Counted from the stretch's first letter, positions 11,028 to 24,000 are shown. The stretch is DNA of 64,000 nucleotides from Chlorella sorokiniana (GCA_025917655.1 CP084610.1:1426001-1490000); one strand, 5' to 3'. Program-made: numbers and translations. The notes: a model not told the origin generated them from the sequence alone.

Positions 11028-12614
11028 ATGCGCGTGACTGCAGCATTGCATCGTGCGCTTCTGGGCCAAGCTCGCCTGCAGGTGAGGGGCTTCCTCTGGC
11101 CCACTTCGCTCGCACTGCTTGCCACGCTTTTACTGCTTGGATTGATCGCGCCCTCATGGTTGTTGTGCAGCAGGAAGGTGGGCCACAGCAGCGACATAGA
11201 GGGCTGGTGCGAGCTGCGGCGGCAAAGCAGAAGCATCGGCCGCCTCAGCGGCAGGGGGCCAGGGTTTTGGCAAGACTGCAGAGCAGCCTGAAGCTACACG
11301 AGATTCGGAGGCTGCAGCGAAAAGCACGGAGGCAGCAGCGCCTGGGCAGGCAACCTCCACAGATGCGAGCCCCGCCGGCGGCATCCTCGCAAGCAGCGAA
11401 GGCAGCAGCGACCTGCCCGCCGTCAGCCGAGACCGCGTCTTTGCGGCATGTGCCCAGGTCTCTTTGCTGGTGACGGCCATTGCACTGGGCCTGCGCCAGG
11501 TGGCGCCCGCCATCTCGCCAGCCGCTCGTGACGGGCTCGGGGACACAGTCGCTGACCTGCTGAACTGTGAGCGCCGCTGCTGGGGTTGCGACGGGGCTGC
11601 CCACGCGTGCAGAGCGGCCAGCTGCACCTGCTTCTGCCCGGCATCCAGTTTTCTGCTCACCCCTTGGCTGCACCCCCCTCCCCGCGTCTGCGCCTGGCCG
11701 GCACCGTGAAGGGGCGGTGCTGCCTAGTGGCAACCAGCTGGCAGCGGCGGTGGCGGTGGCTGCAGCGGTGACGGGGGCGCGGCTGGCACTGCTGGCGGCC
11801 TGGCCAGACTTCAGGGAGGCCAGCGAGCGCTCCAACCAGCAGGCGTGTGCGGGAGGGTGGGCGGTCGCTGCTGCATGGCATGAAGCGGCATCACCCATCT
11901 CCCCCTGCGCCGATCGAGGGCGCCGCGCTGCGGCGGAGCCAGCCCGGCTGTGCCGTCGTCCACACCCGCTCCCGGGCGCTGACACCGCGTTTGCCTTGGT
12001 GCACCCCCCTCTCCCCCCACACTCCCAGGTGCTATCCCCGCTGGGCGCCGCCGACGTGCTGTGGGTGGCGGCGCTGCCGGCGCTGTCCGAAGAGCTCCTC
12101 TTCCGGGGGCCCTCATCCCGGCCATCTACCCCGACTGGTGAGCAAGGCTGGCTGGGTGAACAGATGTGTATGCGCGGGCCGGCCTGGTGCCTCACCGGCT
12201 TCCTGCAGGTCCGTGGCTGCTGCCCGGCGCGGCCGCTCAAACGTGCCTGTTATGCCGAGCCACACGCCGGAACTTGCCGGCTTTGCATCAGTCAGCGAAG
12301 TGCCTGGTTGCATGCGCTTGCGCGAGACCGCCACCTCAGTGTGCGCCATCCTTCCCCACCGCCCTCCACCCGCCTGCAGGCGCGGCGCAGCCATCGCAGG
12401 CCTGGCCTTTGGCGTGCTGCACAACAATGGCGGCCGCAACGTCGCGTTTGCGGCTTGGGCGTCGCTTGTTGGGTGCTCCTACGGAGCCCTCTTCCTGGCC
12501 ACGGGCTCGGTGGTCTGCCCAGCCCTGGCGCACGCGCTCTCCAATGCGGCATCCGCCGCCATGTGGAAGGCGGGTGTTGGGCGGGGCAGCGGCGGCGGCG
12601 GTGGGTCGGCGTAG
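11028..12614 (+). CDS. CPBP (CAAX/ABI) family intramembrane glutamic protease
   Basis: Polytopic membrane protein of the CPBP family (Rce1-like intramembrane proteases). Family motifs lie in the C-terminal half: the EExxxR box in LSEELLFRG (about 12083-12109), the FxxxH box in AGLAFGVLHNN (about 12400-12428), and the third conserved His in ALAHALSN (about 12525-12545). Hydrophobic segments surround them (SLLVTAIALGL, AAAVAVAAAVTGARLALLAA, GCSYGALFLATGSVV). A frame jump occurs at the G-run 12105-12109, between LFRG and ALIPAIYPDW. The N-terminal part is Ala/Ser/Glu-rich and may include a plastid transit sequence. The start at 11028 (MRVTAALHRALLGQ, first intron from 11082) is my best guess. 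Plant relatives are mostly plastid proteins of unknown substrate. Confidence 0.75.
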
Positions 12615-13206
12615 CCCTGGCGCAGGCAGGCTCGAGCCGGCGGGCCTGTTGAGCTGCTCTTGGAGCTCATGTTGCGCAGCTGTCAGTCAGGCAAACGACT
12701 TGTGTTAGCTTTGTCTGTGTTGGTTGGCACGTCGGGGCAGGTGGAACCCCATGCGGTATCTGGACCGCTTGCACGCAGTCTTCATGTGACCAGAAGCTTT
12801 GCAGTTTTTCTCTTCATTTTACGGCACTTGAGTGGGCAGGGTCAGCGTTCCGCTTGTAAGTTTGGCGTTGGAAGCTGTAGGAGTGGTGGCAGGCGCCGTG
12901 CGGCACTGGGCGCCGCTGCAAATAATGGGCAGGGAAGTGTGCGGTACCTCCGGCCAGCTGAGCCCGGGCACCCAATCCTGGTTATTCTAGCCGTTCTTGA
13001 CTTCTTCACATCACTATCTGGCTCGTCATGAAGGTTGGATGTGTCCGCTTCTCCGTACACAGGTCTACTGGGAACTGAGAGATGCCTGGTTGAGCGAGAG
13101 TTCTCTCCTTTAATCCTTTAAAACGTGATTGCGGGCAGTTAACAGCACCTCTAGAAGTCCAGCGGGTGTCCCTCACCCAGAGGGCACAGGGCAAGGTCAT
13201 CGAGCC
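12615..13206. other. Intergenic region CPBP protease / subtilase
   Basis: About 590 bp with no recognised gene. It includes the candidate poly(A) signal at 12855-12859 and the promoter side of the protease gene. Confidence 0.4.
12855..12859 (+). terminator. Candidate TGTAA poly(A) signal for CPBP protease
   Basis: A TGTAA pentamer lies about 240 nt after the stop codon. TGTAA is the standard poly(A) signal of green algae. Confidence 0.5.
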
Positions 13207-16200
13207 ATGCGCGCCCAGCCTGCCCTGTTGCTGCTCTTTCTAGGTATTCGGGAGTCAGTTCTGTAATTTGCGAGGTGTTGTCCGCATCATGGCGTATCGT
13301 GGCGCAGGAAGAGGCGGGCAGAAGTGATGTTACCTGATCCTCCTGGGCTTGAAACGAAGCTCATACATCTTGATTCCCCACGATTCCACAGGATGCGCGC
13401 TAGGCGGTGCCCAGAGGGAGGATGCCAGCGGCGGCGCGCCCTCGGTACGACAGGCCACCGCCGCGCTCCCAAGCACTGCTGGCAGCCCCCACCGCACGGC
13501 AGCTCGCGCTACGTGCCGGGCCAGGTGTTGGTGCGGTTCAAGCGCACGCCCAGCGGCGTGCGCGCGGCGCGGCGGCCCAGGCCAAGCGCGCCGCGCTGGC
13601 GAGCTTGCGCCTGCACCGCCTGGTGGGGCGGAATCACGCGCTGCTGCTGCCTCACCACCCGGCCGGGGCGGGCGAGGCTGCGGTCGGCCGCCAGCTGGCA
13701 CAAGCCGGTCAGGAGGCGCCCAGCCTGCCCTCGGACGCGCTCATGCTGTTCGACATCATCGACGGCAGTACAGTGGAGGACATCGTGGCCCGCCTGTGCC
13801 AGCACCCAGGTGCGACCCGGGTGCGGCGGCCAGCCCTCGCCGGCCGACCTTGCATGCTGCCCGTCAGGCCTGCCTGCAGGCGCCAACCTGCAGGTGGCGC
13901 TGCGCCGTGGGGGCCGCCGGCACCTGCCAGTCAAGTAGTTGGCCATGCCCCACACTTCTTTCCCCCTTGATTCTGCTTTTTTTGTTCGGTCCCCCAGACG
14001 TGGACCTTGTAGAGCCAAACTTCCTGGCGCAGCACCACGCCTTGCGGCCAGCCGAGATGCGGCGCGGGCTGGTGGAAATGGGCGGCGGCACCGCCAACCC
14101 CGCCGCCATCCCCAGCGACCCGCTCTTCTTCCCCACCCTGTCGGGCGGCCTGTCCAGCCTGTGGCACCTGGAGAAGATCCAGGCCCCCGCCGCCTGGGCC
14201 TTCTCCACGGGGAAGAAGACGGTGCGGGGGTGGCGGCATCGCTCGCTTGTGCCTCGGGGCTCGGGTGCCGCGCCGCTCCCGGACGCGCCTGGCGCCAAGA
14301 CCTCTGCTGCTGAATGGATCAGATCAGCCGCCATGCAAGCAGCCCTCCGATTCGTGCCCCTCCCGCATGCCCCCTGCAGGTCAAGGTGTGTGCCATCGAC
14401 TCAGGCATCCTGACCGGCCACGAGGACCTGGCGGCCAACGTGGCGGGCGGGTGGAACCGCATGGCGCGCGGCGCCAACGGCCAGGGCATGCCCCTGGCCG
14501 GCACCGCCGACTACCTCAACATCACTGGTGGGTGGGGGGCTGCTGGGGGGGACTGTAGGGTTTGGGGGCTGTCCAAGGCAGGCAGGGCGTGAAGATCGGG
14601 TGTTTTGGGCCAGGCAGCTGCTTCCCATGGAGGCGCAGGCAGCGCGTGAGCCGGGCAGACCGCAGAGGTGCGTTGAAGCTTGCAGCTGGTCTGCCGCCCC
14701 CTGCAGACTTCACGGGCCATGGGACCGCTGTGGCCGGCATCATCGGCGCGGTGGGCAACAACGGCGTGGGCACCGTGGGCGTCAACTGGCAGGTGCGCAG
14801 GGCGGCTGCTGCACGGCGGTTGGCGCAGCCAAAGGCAGCCTATCGCCCCCTGCTTTGCGTCCCGACGACCTACAGGGGCAGCCCCAGCCTGCCCTTTGCA
14901 CCCCCTCCGCATGCTCCTAGCTCGCATGGGTCAGCGGCGCCAGCTAGCCAGGGTATCCGCCTCCTGCCCCAGAACCAACCGCACCCCAACCGCCCCGCCC
15001 TGCTGCCCCCAGGTGTCCCTCTACATGTGCAAGGTGGGGGACTCAGCCGGCAACTGGCCCATGACCTCCATCATAGACTGCTACGACCTGTGCCGCCGCG
15101 CGGTGAGGCGCCCGGGCAGCAACCGAAGCAGTGTTGCGCCTCCAGTCGAGTGACCCACTTGAGGTCCAGCCTGCACCTGCCTCAGCGCAGCAGCAGGGCA
15201 GCTGCTTCCTTTTGTGCTGCTCACGGGATGCGTGCAAGGTTTCAGGCGGTGGCTGCTTTTTGCCAGCAAAGGCGGCCGGGAGCTGCCAACGCGCCGCTGC
15301 TGCCCGCGCCGCAGGGCGTGCGCGTCGTCTCCGCCTCCTTCTCCGCCCTGGACAACTCCGTCGGTGCGCAGGAAGCTGTGGCGGAGCTGCGGGACGCCGG
15401 CATCCTGCTCGTTGCCGCCGCCGGCAACAGCGCAGCAAACAGCGACGTCAGCCCTCGCTACCCCGCCGCCCTCTCCGGCAGCGCAAGCTTCAGAAACGTG
15501 ATAGGCGGTGCGCTCCTGCCGCTGGTGGCGGTCTATGGGTGTGCACGCGCGTGTGGGTGTGCTCAGCCATGCTCACCGGAAGGCCCAACCTCGCACAGCC
15601 TGTGCACTGCCCCCTCCATGCCCCCCCCCCGCCCCATCCGCCCGCCGCAGTTGCCGCCTCCACCCCCTCCGACACCCTGCTCTCCATCTCCAATTACGGC
15701 AAATCCTCCGTCACGCTGGCGGCGCCGGGTGTCTACCTGAGAACCACCAACTGCTCCGCCCCCAACGCGTACTGGCTGTTCAGCGGCACCAGCGCCGCCA
15801 CGCCGGTGGTTGCGGGCGCCGTGGCCCTCATGTACGCTGCCGACACCACCGGTGCCGGGTTCTTGCAGATCAGGTGGGTGGGGGGTGGGCGGTGAGTGCG
15901 TGCATATGGGTGTGTGTTTGAGGAGGGATTGGGGGCTGCTTGCCAGTGTCGATTGCAAAAGAGCCGTATGCAAGCCTTCCTGACAGGGCGCCTGCCACCA
16001 CCATCAGCCTTATTGCCAATCTCCTGAGGCAGGCATATTCGAAATTCCGGCTTTCAATCCAGCCACCGCTGCCGATGTGCCCGCCTTGTCACCGCAGGGC
16101 GGCCCTGGAGGCCGGGTGGACGCCAGCGCCGGGCTGGCCAACAGAGTCAAGACCGGCGGGCGGCTCAACCTGGCAAGGTCCATCACCAAGCTGCTGGGCA

Positions 16201-17775
16201 AGCCTGATCCGGCGCCGTACCGCAGTGAGCGCAGGGGCTGGTGGGGGCGCGGAGGCAGGGGCCGGCCATGGGGCGGGCAGCAAGCACCGGGCGCTGCCCG
16301 GCGCTTGCAGCTCCCTCCCCTCGCCCCAGCGCACAGTGCTGCTCTTGGCTGAGCTCCCCCTCCCTGCTCCCTGCTGCAGGCCCCTGCTGCGTCGTTGCCC
16401 AAGACACCTGGTTCGACCTGGCCATCACAACCGAGGCCCGCTGGGCCATCGAGTCCACCGCCTGGCCCGCCCTGTTTGACGCCACGCTCGGCCAGGACTG
16501 CAGCAAGCGGTGCGCGGCCCCGCATATACGTCAAACCGCCGACAGCGCAAAACTCGGCATGCGCCCCCTGCCCTTGAGGCCGGCGGGCCGCTGCCGCTGA
16601 GCGGCATCGTTGCAGGCGCCCGCTGGCGTTTCCTCGCCCGACACTGCCTCCCTCCCGCTGCCCCGCCTCTGCCGCCGCCTGCAGCTGCGCCTCTTACGAC
16701 TGGTGCGAGTACTTTGTGTCCACAGCAGACACGTTCAGCCAGCTCAAGTGAGCGTGCGCCTTTCTCTCCCCAATCCCCAACAGCTGCTTCGCAGACCTTG
16801 CTATGTTTGATGCCAATGACTCAGAATGCTAACAGTGCAAGGAGTTTGGCCCTTCCCCCCACACACCGGTGCGCAGCATCAGAATGGAGTGCACAACGCC
16901 CGGCTGCCTGCCCTTCTGCCCCAGCGGGGTGTGCGAGGGCAACTGCTTGATGGTGGATGCTGCCGCCAGCCTGCGCAGCAGCCAGCCCTCGGCTCAGATC
17001 AACTCGGGGTACCGTGGCCTCCAGGCGCCGCCGCCCAAGCCCCCGGCACCACGGCCCCCCCCGCCCTCCACCGCCAAAGCCACGCCCGCCCCCCGCCCGG
17101 GTGATTGCTGCCGCCACGCTTGCTGTTCGTGTCGCCTGCCAGGTTCTTGGCCGTGAAAGGCACCGCCTAACTCGCTGCTGGCCCTGGTCAATGCAGAAAC
17201 CGCCGCCTCCTCGCCCCAAGCCGCGGCCCCCTCCCCCTCGCCCCAAGCCGCGGCCCCCCCCGCCTCGCCCCAAGTCGCGGCCCCCCTCCCCCCGCCCGAA
17301 GCCACGCCCCCCGCCCCCTCGTCAAAAGCCGCGGCCCCCTCCGCCTCGCCCGAAGCCACGCCCCCCCGCCCCCTCGTCGAAAGCCGCGGCCCCCTCCGCC
17401 TCGCCCAAGGCCGCGGCCCCGGCCTCCTCCCCCGGCCCCGCCCTCCGCGCCCTCGGCCTCGGTAGCCTGCCAGCGCGACGCCGTCGGCGCACCCTTGCAA
17501 TTTACCCCACACGCTTTTACCAACACTTGCCCTTACCAGTCACTGCAATCAACCCCTCCTGCCCTGCTCACTTCGCCAATCTGCTGTACTGCCCCTACTG
17601 CTCACTGCTTCTCTGTCGTGCTTCGCATGCGGCGCCCACCCACGCCCACCCCTGCACCACGTGTGCACAGACCAAAGCGCACGACCGCAGAGAGCCCTGG
17701 CTGGCTGCAGAGGGGACAGCGCTCGCTACAGGTTGTGGGAGTCATGGCACGGGAGGGGGAAGCTTGCGTGCATGA
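13207..17775 (+). CDS. Secreted subtilisin-like serine protease (S8) with Pro-rich tail
   Basis: Multi-exon subtilase. A short first exon at 13207 encodes MRAQPALLLLFL, a likely signal peptide, joined to an exon near 13392. The propeptide shows YVPGQVLVRFK, as in S8 pro-domains. Catalytic residues are all visible: Asp in VCAIDSGILTGHEDL (about 14390-14435), His in DFTGHGTAVAGIIGA (about 14706-14750), oxyanion Asn in VAAAGNSAANSD (about 15412-15450), and Ser in FSGTSAATPVVAGAVAL (about 15780-15830). SGGRLN-like TGGRLNLARSI follows near 16155-16190. A Cys-rich segment comes next, then a PRPKPRPPPP repeat tail (17201-17410), suggesting a cell-wall or extracellular location. A frame jump sits at the C-run 13486-13490. 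Exon structure after 16,500 and the true stop (17,400-17,775) are uncertain. Confidence 0.82.
17201..17410 (+). repeat. 24-bp minisatellite encoding Pro-Arg-Lys-rich tail
   Basis: Imperfect tandem copies of a roughly 24-bp unit containing cctcgccccaagccgcgg. In the frame following the protease exon it encodes repeated PPPPRPKPR units, a pherophorin/extensin-like composition. Unit number is likely to vary between strains. Confidence 0.8.
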
Positions 17776-18061
17776 AATGGGGCAGCAGCAGTGGTGGCAG
17801 TACAGGTAGAGTGTCGTGAACGCGCTGCAGGCACGAAATAATCGAGGGGATGGATGGGGGGTGGGGGATGGATGGGAGGTTAGACACCGCGCAGGCGTCT
17901 GCCGCACAAGTGCCGCTCCATCTTTGCGCAGGAGCAGCGCAGCCGCAGGCGGCCCTCTTTGGGCGTCAGGCTCAGCCGCCGGGCGCGCCCAGGCTTGGGT
18001 TGGTGAGCAGGTGATCGGCAGCCCTGCTGGCCAGCCACCCGGCGTCCGCCAGGCAGCCAGG
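17776..18061. other. Convergent intergenic region, subtilase / DUF179
   Basis: About 290 bp between convergent stops with no recognisable gene. Confidence 0.35.
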
Positions 18062-20274
18062 TCAGTCCTCCTCGGAGTCGCTGCCCTCGTCCAGGCGCCG
18101 CTGCCGCCGCGCGTCTCCGCGTGCTCCCCGCCCAGCAGGCACATGGCCTCGCGCCACAGCGGCACCGGCAGCTGCAGGCACTGCTTGAGCACCAGGGTGC
18201 GGCTGCAGGCAGCGGGCTGCCACGCGCCCGCAGCAATCTCCGCGTCCAGCTGGCCCGGCTTCCAGGTGCAGCAGCCAGCAAAGAAGCGGAACTCGTGCTG
18301 CGGCGCCAGGAGGAGATGGAGAAAGGGGGTAGCAAGCAGTCATGGAGGCGGCGCGGTGGTGATGGTGTGTGTGTGTGTGTGTGGGTGTGTGGGGTGGAGG
18401 AGGGGGGGGGGGGGCAAGGATTTCTAGTTGCCCACTAGTCGTGAGCATGCACAGCGGGCCAACCTCCGCTGCGGAGTGGCATGTGCGGAGGGGCACTCCA
18501 TGCAGCGAATGGCAAGGCCGCCCCTGCCACCAAGCCCAGCGGAGCAAACACCCTGGCCGCCTGCTGCATGACCCCCCGCCCCGCTGCACCTGCGACAGGC
18601 CGCCCGTGGCAACCTCCGCCACCGCCGTCTCCTGGCCGCCTGTGTAGATGCCGGGCACCACCTCCACCGCGCCCGCCAGCTGCCGCTGGCCGTGCAGCAT
18701 ATTGATCACCTGGTGAGTGTGTGGGAGAGGGGGGCAAAGGCTTGGGCTAAGGACTGGCTGGAGCCGCAGGGCAGCACGCCGCATCACCATGAGGAGGGCA
18801 GCGGTGCGCATGTGCCAAGCTGGGCGGCCGGGCTGCCTCGCCGCCCCACCTGCTGCGCCTTGAAGCCGCCGCAGTAAATGATGCTGTCCGCAAAGGCGTC
18901 CCGCAGGCTCTCCATGCCCTGCGTGCAGGGCAGCGATCGACTTTCAGTTCGAGGCCCTCTCAACTCACGTTGGGGAGTCTCCGTGAGTTGTTTTGCAGTT
19001 GTTTCATGGCAAGAGGGCGAAGGGCAAAGCAGAGTGTGGGTGCTTGCCAGGCGTGCCATGCCAGAGCCCTCTTGCCGCCACCCTTTTGCGCAGCAGTGGC
19101 CGCCCGCGGGGTGCGGCATGTCGCAGCCCAGCGCATCGATCGAGTCTTCAGCTTGACCAAGCCCCCACCCCCTGCCGCCACCGCCGCATGCACGCGTGGC
19201 GGCCCACCTGGATGCGCATGGGCAGGCCGCGGCGGCCGCGCCCCATGTTCAGGCCGGTGGGGCGGTTCAGGATGATGCCTAGGGAGCCCTGCTCGTCGTG
19301 CCGCATGAGGAAGATGACAACCTGCCGGGAGGAAGCGTGGGGAGGGGCCGGCCAGCAGCGCGTGGGCAGCCGGCCGGGCGTGGCCCTGCGATGCTGGGGG
19401 ACAGCACCCCTACAGGTGCGCAGGCAGCAGGTGCGCCCCCCTCCGACCGTCCCACCCTGCGCCTCAACCCCCCGGGCGCTCAGGTTGCAATCAATGGTAT
19501 GCCCACATGCACGAGCGCACGCGCCCCTTTCCCACCTGCCAGTACGCCTCCCGACCAGCTTGGGCGCATCGGGGTGGCCAGCAGCAGCCCGCCGACCTCG
19601 GGCACCGCGGTGGCGTGGGCCCACGTCTCCTCGCGGGACAGCACGGGGTTCTGCGGTGAGAGGGCGCACAGCATGTAGGGAGTGAGGGGCAGCCTGAGGC
19701 GGCGTGGCGCGGGAGAGGGGGCAGGCACAGCTCGCCTCCCGACGCAGGGCGCCGCGGAAACAGCAGCCTCGGCCGGCCCGGCCCCGACTGCTGGACGGCG
19801 GCTGCTGCCAGAACAGCCAGGCACGGCGGCTTGCCTGCACTTCCAGCAGCTGAAGGTTCTGCTGGGCTTGGCGCGCTGCCCAGCCCCTGCCCACCCCTGC
19901 CGGGATAAGGGCGTGGCAGCAGCGGGGGTTAGGGTTCCGCCGCGGGCAGCACACGGCGTTCGCCAGTCCCCTAGCACCTGCAGGCAGCCCCTCGCGCTGT
20001 GCCCACCTTCGTCTGCAACCAGCTTGGCCCGGAAAGCCCGCCAATCGCCAAGAACAGCTGGGGGAGCGTCGTCCTCTCCCGCCGCTGCAGTGATGACGCG
20101 GCGGCGTTGTTGCCCGGAGCGGTGGTTGGTTTGGTCTGCTGCCCCTCCCGGCGCCGCGCCGATGCTGCCCAATTTACGTGGCTGCCATAGTCCGCCAGCT
20201 GGCTGCCAGTCGCGGTGGCTTGCGGTGGCGCTGCAGACTGGTTGCCAGCCTCGAGTGCTGGCTACGGCGGCCAT
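18062..20274 (-). CDS. DUF179 / UPF0301 (AlgH/YqgE-type) plastid protein
   Basis: Member of the DUF179 family, bacterial AlgH/YqgE and plant plastid homologues; biochemical role unknown. The N-terminus from 20274 (MAAVASTRGWQPVCSATAS...) is Ser/Arg/Ala-rich and looks like a transit peptide. Then come DWRAFRAKLVADEG, AQQNLQLLEVQ, a WAHATAVPEVGGLLLATP segment (typical 'G.LL.A'), VVIFLMRHDEQGSLGIILNR (the family's V.L...H...G..G..LNRP hallmark), DAFADSIIYCGGF, LHGQRQLAGAVEVVPGIYTGG, EFRFFAGCCTWKPGQLDAEI (matches 'R.F.G..GW..GQL..E') and a WREAMCLLGGEHAE end. Frame jumps cluster at 19571-19574 and just before it. An intron holds a long (GT)n/poly-G tract at 18365-18416. Confidence 0.87.
18365..18416. 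repeat. (GT)n plus poly-G microsatellite in DUF179 intron
   Basis: Dinucleotide GT run passing into GGGTGTGTGGGG and a run of 13 G. On the coding strand it forms a C/A-rich tract upstream of the next exon's splice acceptor. Confidence 0.9.
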
Positions 20275-21070
20275 CGCCGGCTACCGGGCTCCGCTAATGC
20301 CGGGGACGATGCTGTGCGGCCTTTGAACAGTTCGGAGGGTGCCGAACAAGGGGGTTATGGCAGCCTGCTGGGCATGCTGGGCTGCCTGCACTGGTGGACA
20401 GCAGGAACATGGCACGCCCAAGCAGCAGGAATGGAGCAAAGCCACGCCTCCCTCTTGAAATATGTCTCTGTCGCAGAGTGAGTTTTACTGTTGAGTGAGG
20501 GCTGTCGAATGTTGTGCAGGGCAGGCCAGGTCTTCCATCATGGGAGCGGCCTGCCGACTAAAACCGGCAGCAGCGGCAGCAGCAGCAGCAGAGATGTAGC
20601 GAGCAGCGGCGTGCACTCGGTTGCGCACAATCTGCCAAGTTCGATTGCCAACACGGCGAGGTGTCTCCAGTTGCTGCAGGAAAGAGAGATGTCGGGTTGT
20701 CACCGCAGCGCCGCCGTCGAGTGGCGGTGCTGAGAGCCAGGTTCTTGGCAGCGCTGCAATTGACCGTCTAGAAGCCCTTCCGTTCAGGTAACAATGCTGT
20801 TTACAATGCATTGCACAATAAACGATAGCGCTGGGGCCGATCGTTTTCGGCGCCCCAGCGTGTGTGCTCCACGCCCAGGCAGGGAGCTACCTTACGAGAT
20901 CCCCAAGTACTGAGATCTTGATGGCGATGTGTGTTTCGGGAATTGATTAGGGATCCCTGCTTAGTTATCACCTCACGCCGTCCCTTGCAACCCCGGGGAG
21001 AGGCCGAGGCTCTTTCCCCTTGTCTGGGAGGGACCTGCTGCTTCAAGTGGCTATTCACGTAGAGATTAGG
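20275..21070. promoter_or_regulatory. Divergent promoter region, DUF179 / ferroxidase 1
   Basis: About 800 bp between head-to-head genes. It presumably contains the promoter of the first multicopper oxidase. Any iron- or copper-response element cannot be identified by eye. A short CAG-type run occurs near 20565-20590. Confidence 0.45.
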
Positions 21071-24000
21071 ATGCGTAGGCTGATGATGCGGCAGGCGGCG
21101 CCGCCTCTGCTGCTGGCTCTGCTGCTGGCGGCGGCAGCAGGAGCCACGGCGCAGCAGCCGGCACCGGCGCCACAGGCCGACGGTCCCACGTTTTACATCG
21201 CAGCCGACGAGGTGGAGTGGAACTATGCCCCCTCGGGCGTCAACCTGTGCAGTGGAGAGCAGTTTGAAGGTGGTTGTGAGCCCTGGCCGCGTCCGCCGCA
21301 CCGTATCCCGCATCTGGCGCCGCCGTCGCCCCATCTCGATGCCTTGATCGCGCATCTCGCCGCCTGCAGGGGACTCCACTCTGTGGACCCAGCTGGGTTT
21401 GGGTAGCATCTACAAGAAGGCCCAGTATCGGCAGTACACCGACGCTTCCTTCCAGGCGAGGCGCCTCCTCAGCCGTCGGCGCTGCTCGGCCGGGCAGTGG
21501 CATGCGCGGGCGTGCGCGCTGCGCGATACCTGTCAGATCAGAGATCTGCAGGGTTTCAAGCCAGGCCTGGGGCCCCTTTTGCGGACATTTCATCGTAAAG
21601 CATGCAGGAGCACACGGAAATGCTGATCGAATGTGCTCCTTCCGAACAGCTCCCTCCCGCCCTTCCCCCTCGCAGACCCTCCAACCCAAGCCCGCGTCTG
21701 AGGCGCACACGGGCCTGCTGGGGCCGGTGCTGCGCGCCGCGGTGGGCCAGGTGGTGACGCTGGTGCTGCGCAACAACCTCAACTTCTCCGTCAACCTGGA
21801 GCCAGCGGGGTGCAGGCGGTGCAGCCAGGCGCCGACGCCGCCGCTGCCCTCAGCCCAGCGGCCGCTCCCGGCGAGACTGTGACGTACCGCTGGATTATCC
21901 CAGCTGACATGGGCCCCAGTCCCCAGGAGCCCTCTGCCAAGCTGTGGCTGTACCGCTCCACGGTTGACCTGGTGCGGGACGCCAACGCCGGCCTGCTGGG
22001 CCCGATGCTGATCAGGTGCTGATGTGGCAGCTGCACTTCGGGAGGCCATGCTGGCGTCCTGCTGGCGCTCTGCGCGCCCCCAGCATGCAGCATGCAATTG
22101 CCCCGTTGCTGCAACTGTGCAAATTCCGCCGAAACCTTCCAAACCTCGCATCCTCCCCTCCCGCCCACCCCTGCAGCAACTCCCCGAGGTGAACACCGGC
22201 GACGTGGCGGCGGGGCAGGAGCGGGACGTGATCACCGTGCTGCAGGTGTGCCGGAGTGGGGACGGGCCTTACTGGTGCCGGCAGCCCGCATGCTGCAGCG
22301 GCCCAGCAGCCTTGCGCTTCGAGAATCCGCGGTGCTCCCGCTCGTTCGGGTGCCTGCTGCTACCGGTCAGCGCACAACCCAGCACGAGCGCCTCGCTGCT
22401 GCTGCCGCCGACCGCAGGCATCACATCCCTCCCTGCCCTGCCCGCCCCCTACCTTCAGATATTGGACGAGAATTCCTCACCGCTGCTGGACGCCAACCTT
22501 GCAGGGCGCACCGCGGCGCAGCTGGGCGTCACCGAGGACGGCTTTGCCGAGGCCAACCTCAAGCACGCCATCAACGGCTTCGTCTACTGCAACACGCCGG
22601 GGCTGGAGATGATGCAGGGGGAGCGGTGCGTGTGCGAGAGGCCTTGTGCCGGCGCTCTGCCAGCCGCGCTCCCTGCATCCTGTGCACTCTGATGGGCTGT
22701 CTCACGGCGCCAACAGCAGCTCTGGTGGCAGCCCAGGGGTCCGCCCACCACCATGGCTGCCTGACGGCCCTGCACTTGTTCTTATTTGGGGTCGTGTTCC
22801 GCATCTACATCTGGCCCCTCGCTTACCACGAGGGCTGCTGCGCGCGCAGGGTGCGGTGGCACACGGCCAGCGCGGGCACTGAGGTCGACCTGCACAACCT
22901 GCACATGCACGGCAACACCTTCCTCAGGCGAGAGAAACCGCCGGGCAAGCGGCAGCGACATCTGACTGGCCGTGCAGCCCGCACTGAACGCCGTTCCGGT
23001 GCCACAAAGGGTGGTGTGCCTGCACAGAGGGAGTGCCCCCGCTAGTTGGCTCCCTACTTTTCGAACAGTTCTCCCCCAACCCCCCCCCCCGACCCCACCC
23101 CACTGCTCCCCCCCGCCTGCCTCCCCCGCAGCAACGGCCACCGTGCCGACCAGGTCAGCATGATTGCAGGCACCGCGCGCTCGCTGCAGTTCTCCACCGA
23201 CAACGCCGGCACCTGGCTCATCCACTGCCACGTGGCCGACCACATCAACGCCGGCATGAAGGCCATGTACCTGGTGGGTGGGTGGGTGTGGGCTGGTGGT
23301 GGGGCGTGGGGAGGGAGGCAGGGTTGAGGGGGAGGCGGGGCAGGGGCGGGGGGGGCGCGCGAGGGGGCGGGGGCGGGCATGTGTCTGTGGGTTGGCTTGG
23401 GTGCACAGTTGGGCCAACAAGCAGTTGCCGACTTTTGTTGTCAGGGCCGGGGCATGGGCTGCCAATGGGGGCCAGACAGCTGGCTGCTGGGATGAAGTTG
23501 GCGGCATGGGCTGCACCCGACGTTGCGCTGGATTGCCTGCTTGCCCGCCGCAGGTTGACCGCAACCCTGCAATCCCCACCGAGCTGGCGGGGGTCCCCGA
23601 AGAGGGCCTTGGCGGCATCGAGAGGTGCGTGCGCCGCTGCTGCCAGCAGACCCTGCACGGGCTGCGCCTCCCTGTGCGCAGCTCGCGTGCCTCTCTGCTC
23701 GCCCTGCCCGACTGGAGATGATGCCTTGCAAGCCTCGGGAGGCAGGCACACCTCCCCCTTGCGCGATCCTTGCAGCCCTTCTCCAGCGCTTCCTGCACCC
23801 CTGTACCGCCCGTGTGCCGCAGGACGTACTACATCGAGGCCGAGGAGGTGGAGTGGGACTTTGCCCCCGCGGCGGCGACTTCTGCACCGGCAGCCTCACG
23901 CCCTGGACCGAGGAGCAGGCGGTGTTCACCACAGCGACCGGCATCCGTCCCGGCAGCAAGTGAGGGGGAGACGGGTTGCAAGCCTGCCTCGACGCCCTGC

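Noticed and set aside
17201-17410. Short regular repeats considered as a CRISPR array
   Set aside because: Units are contiguous with no unique spacers and are translated as a Pro-rich tail; the genome is eukaryotic.
18365-18416. GT/GGGT tract as interstitial telomere repeat
   Set aside because: It does not follow the TTTAGGG unit of green algae; it is a simple microsatellite in an intron.
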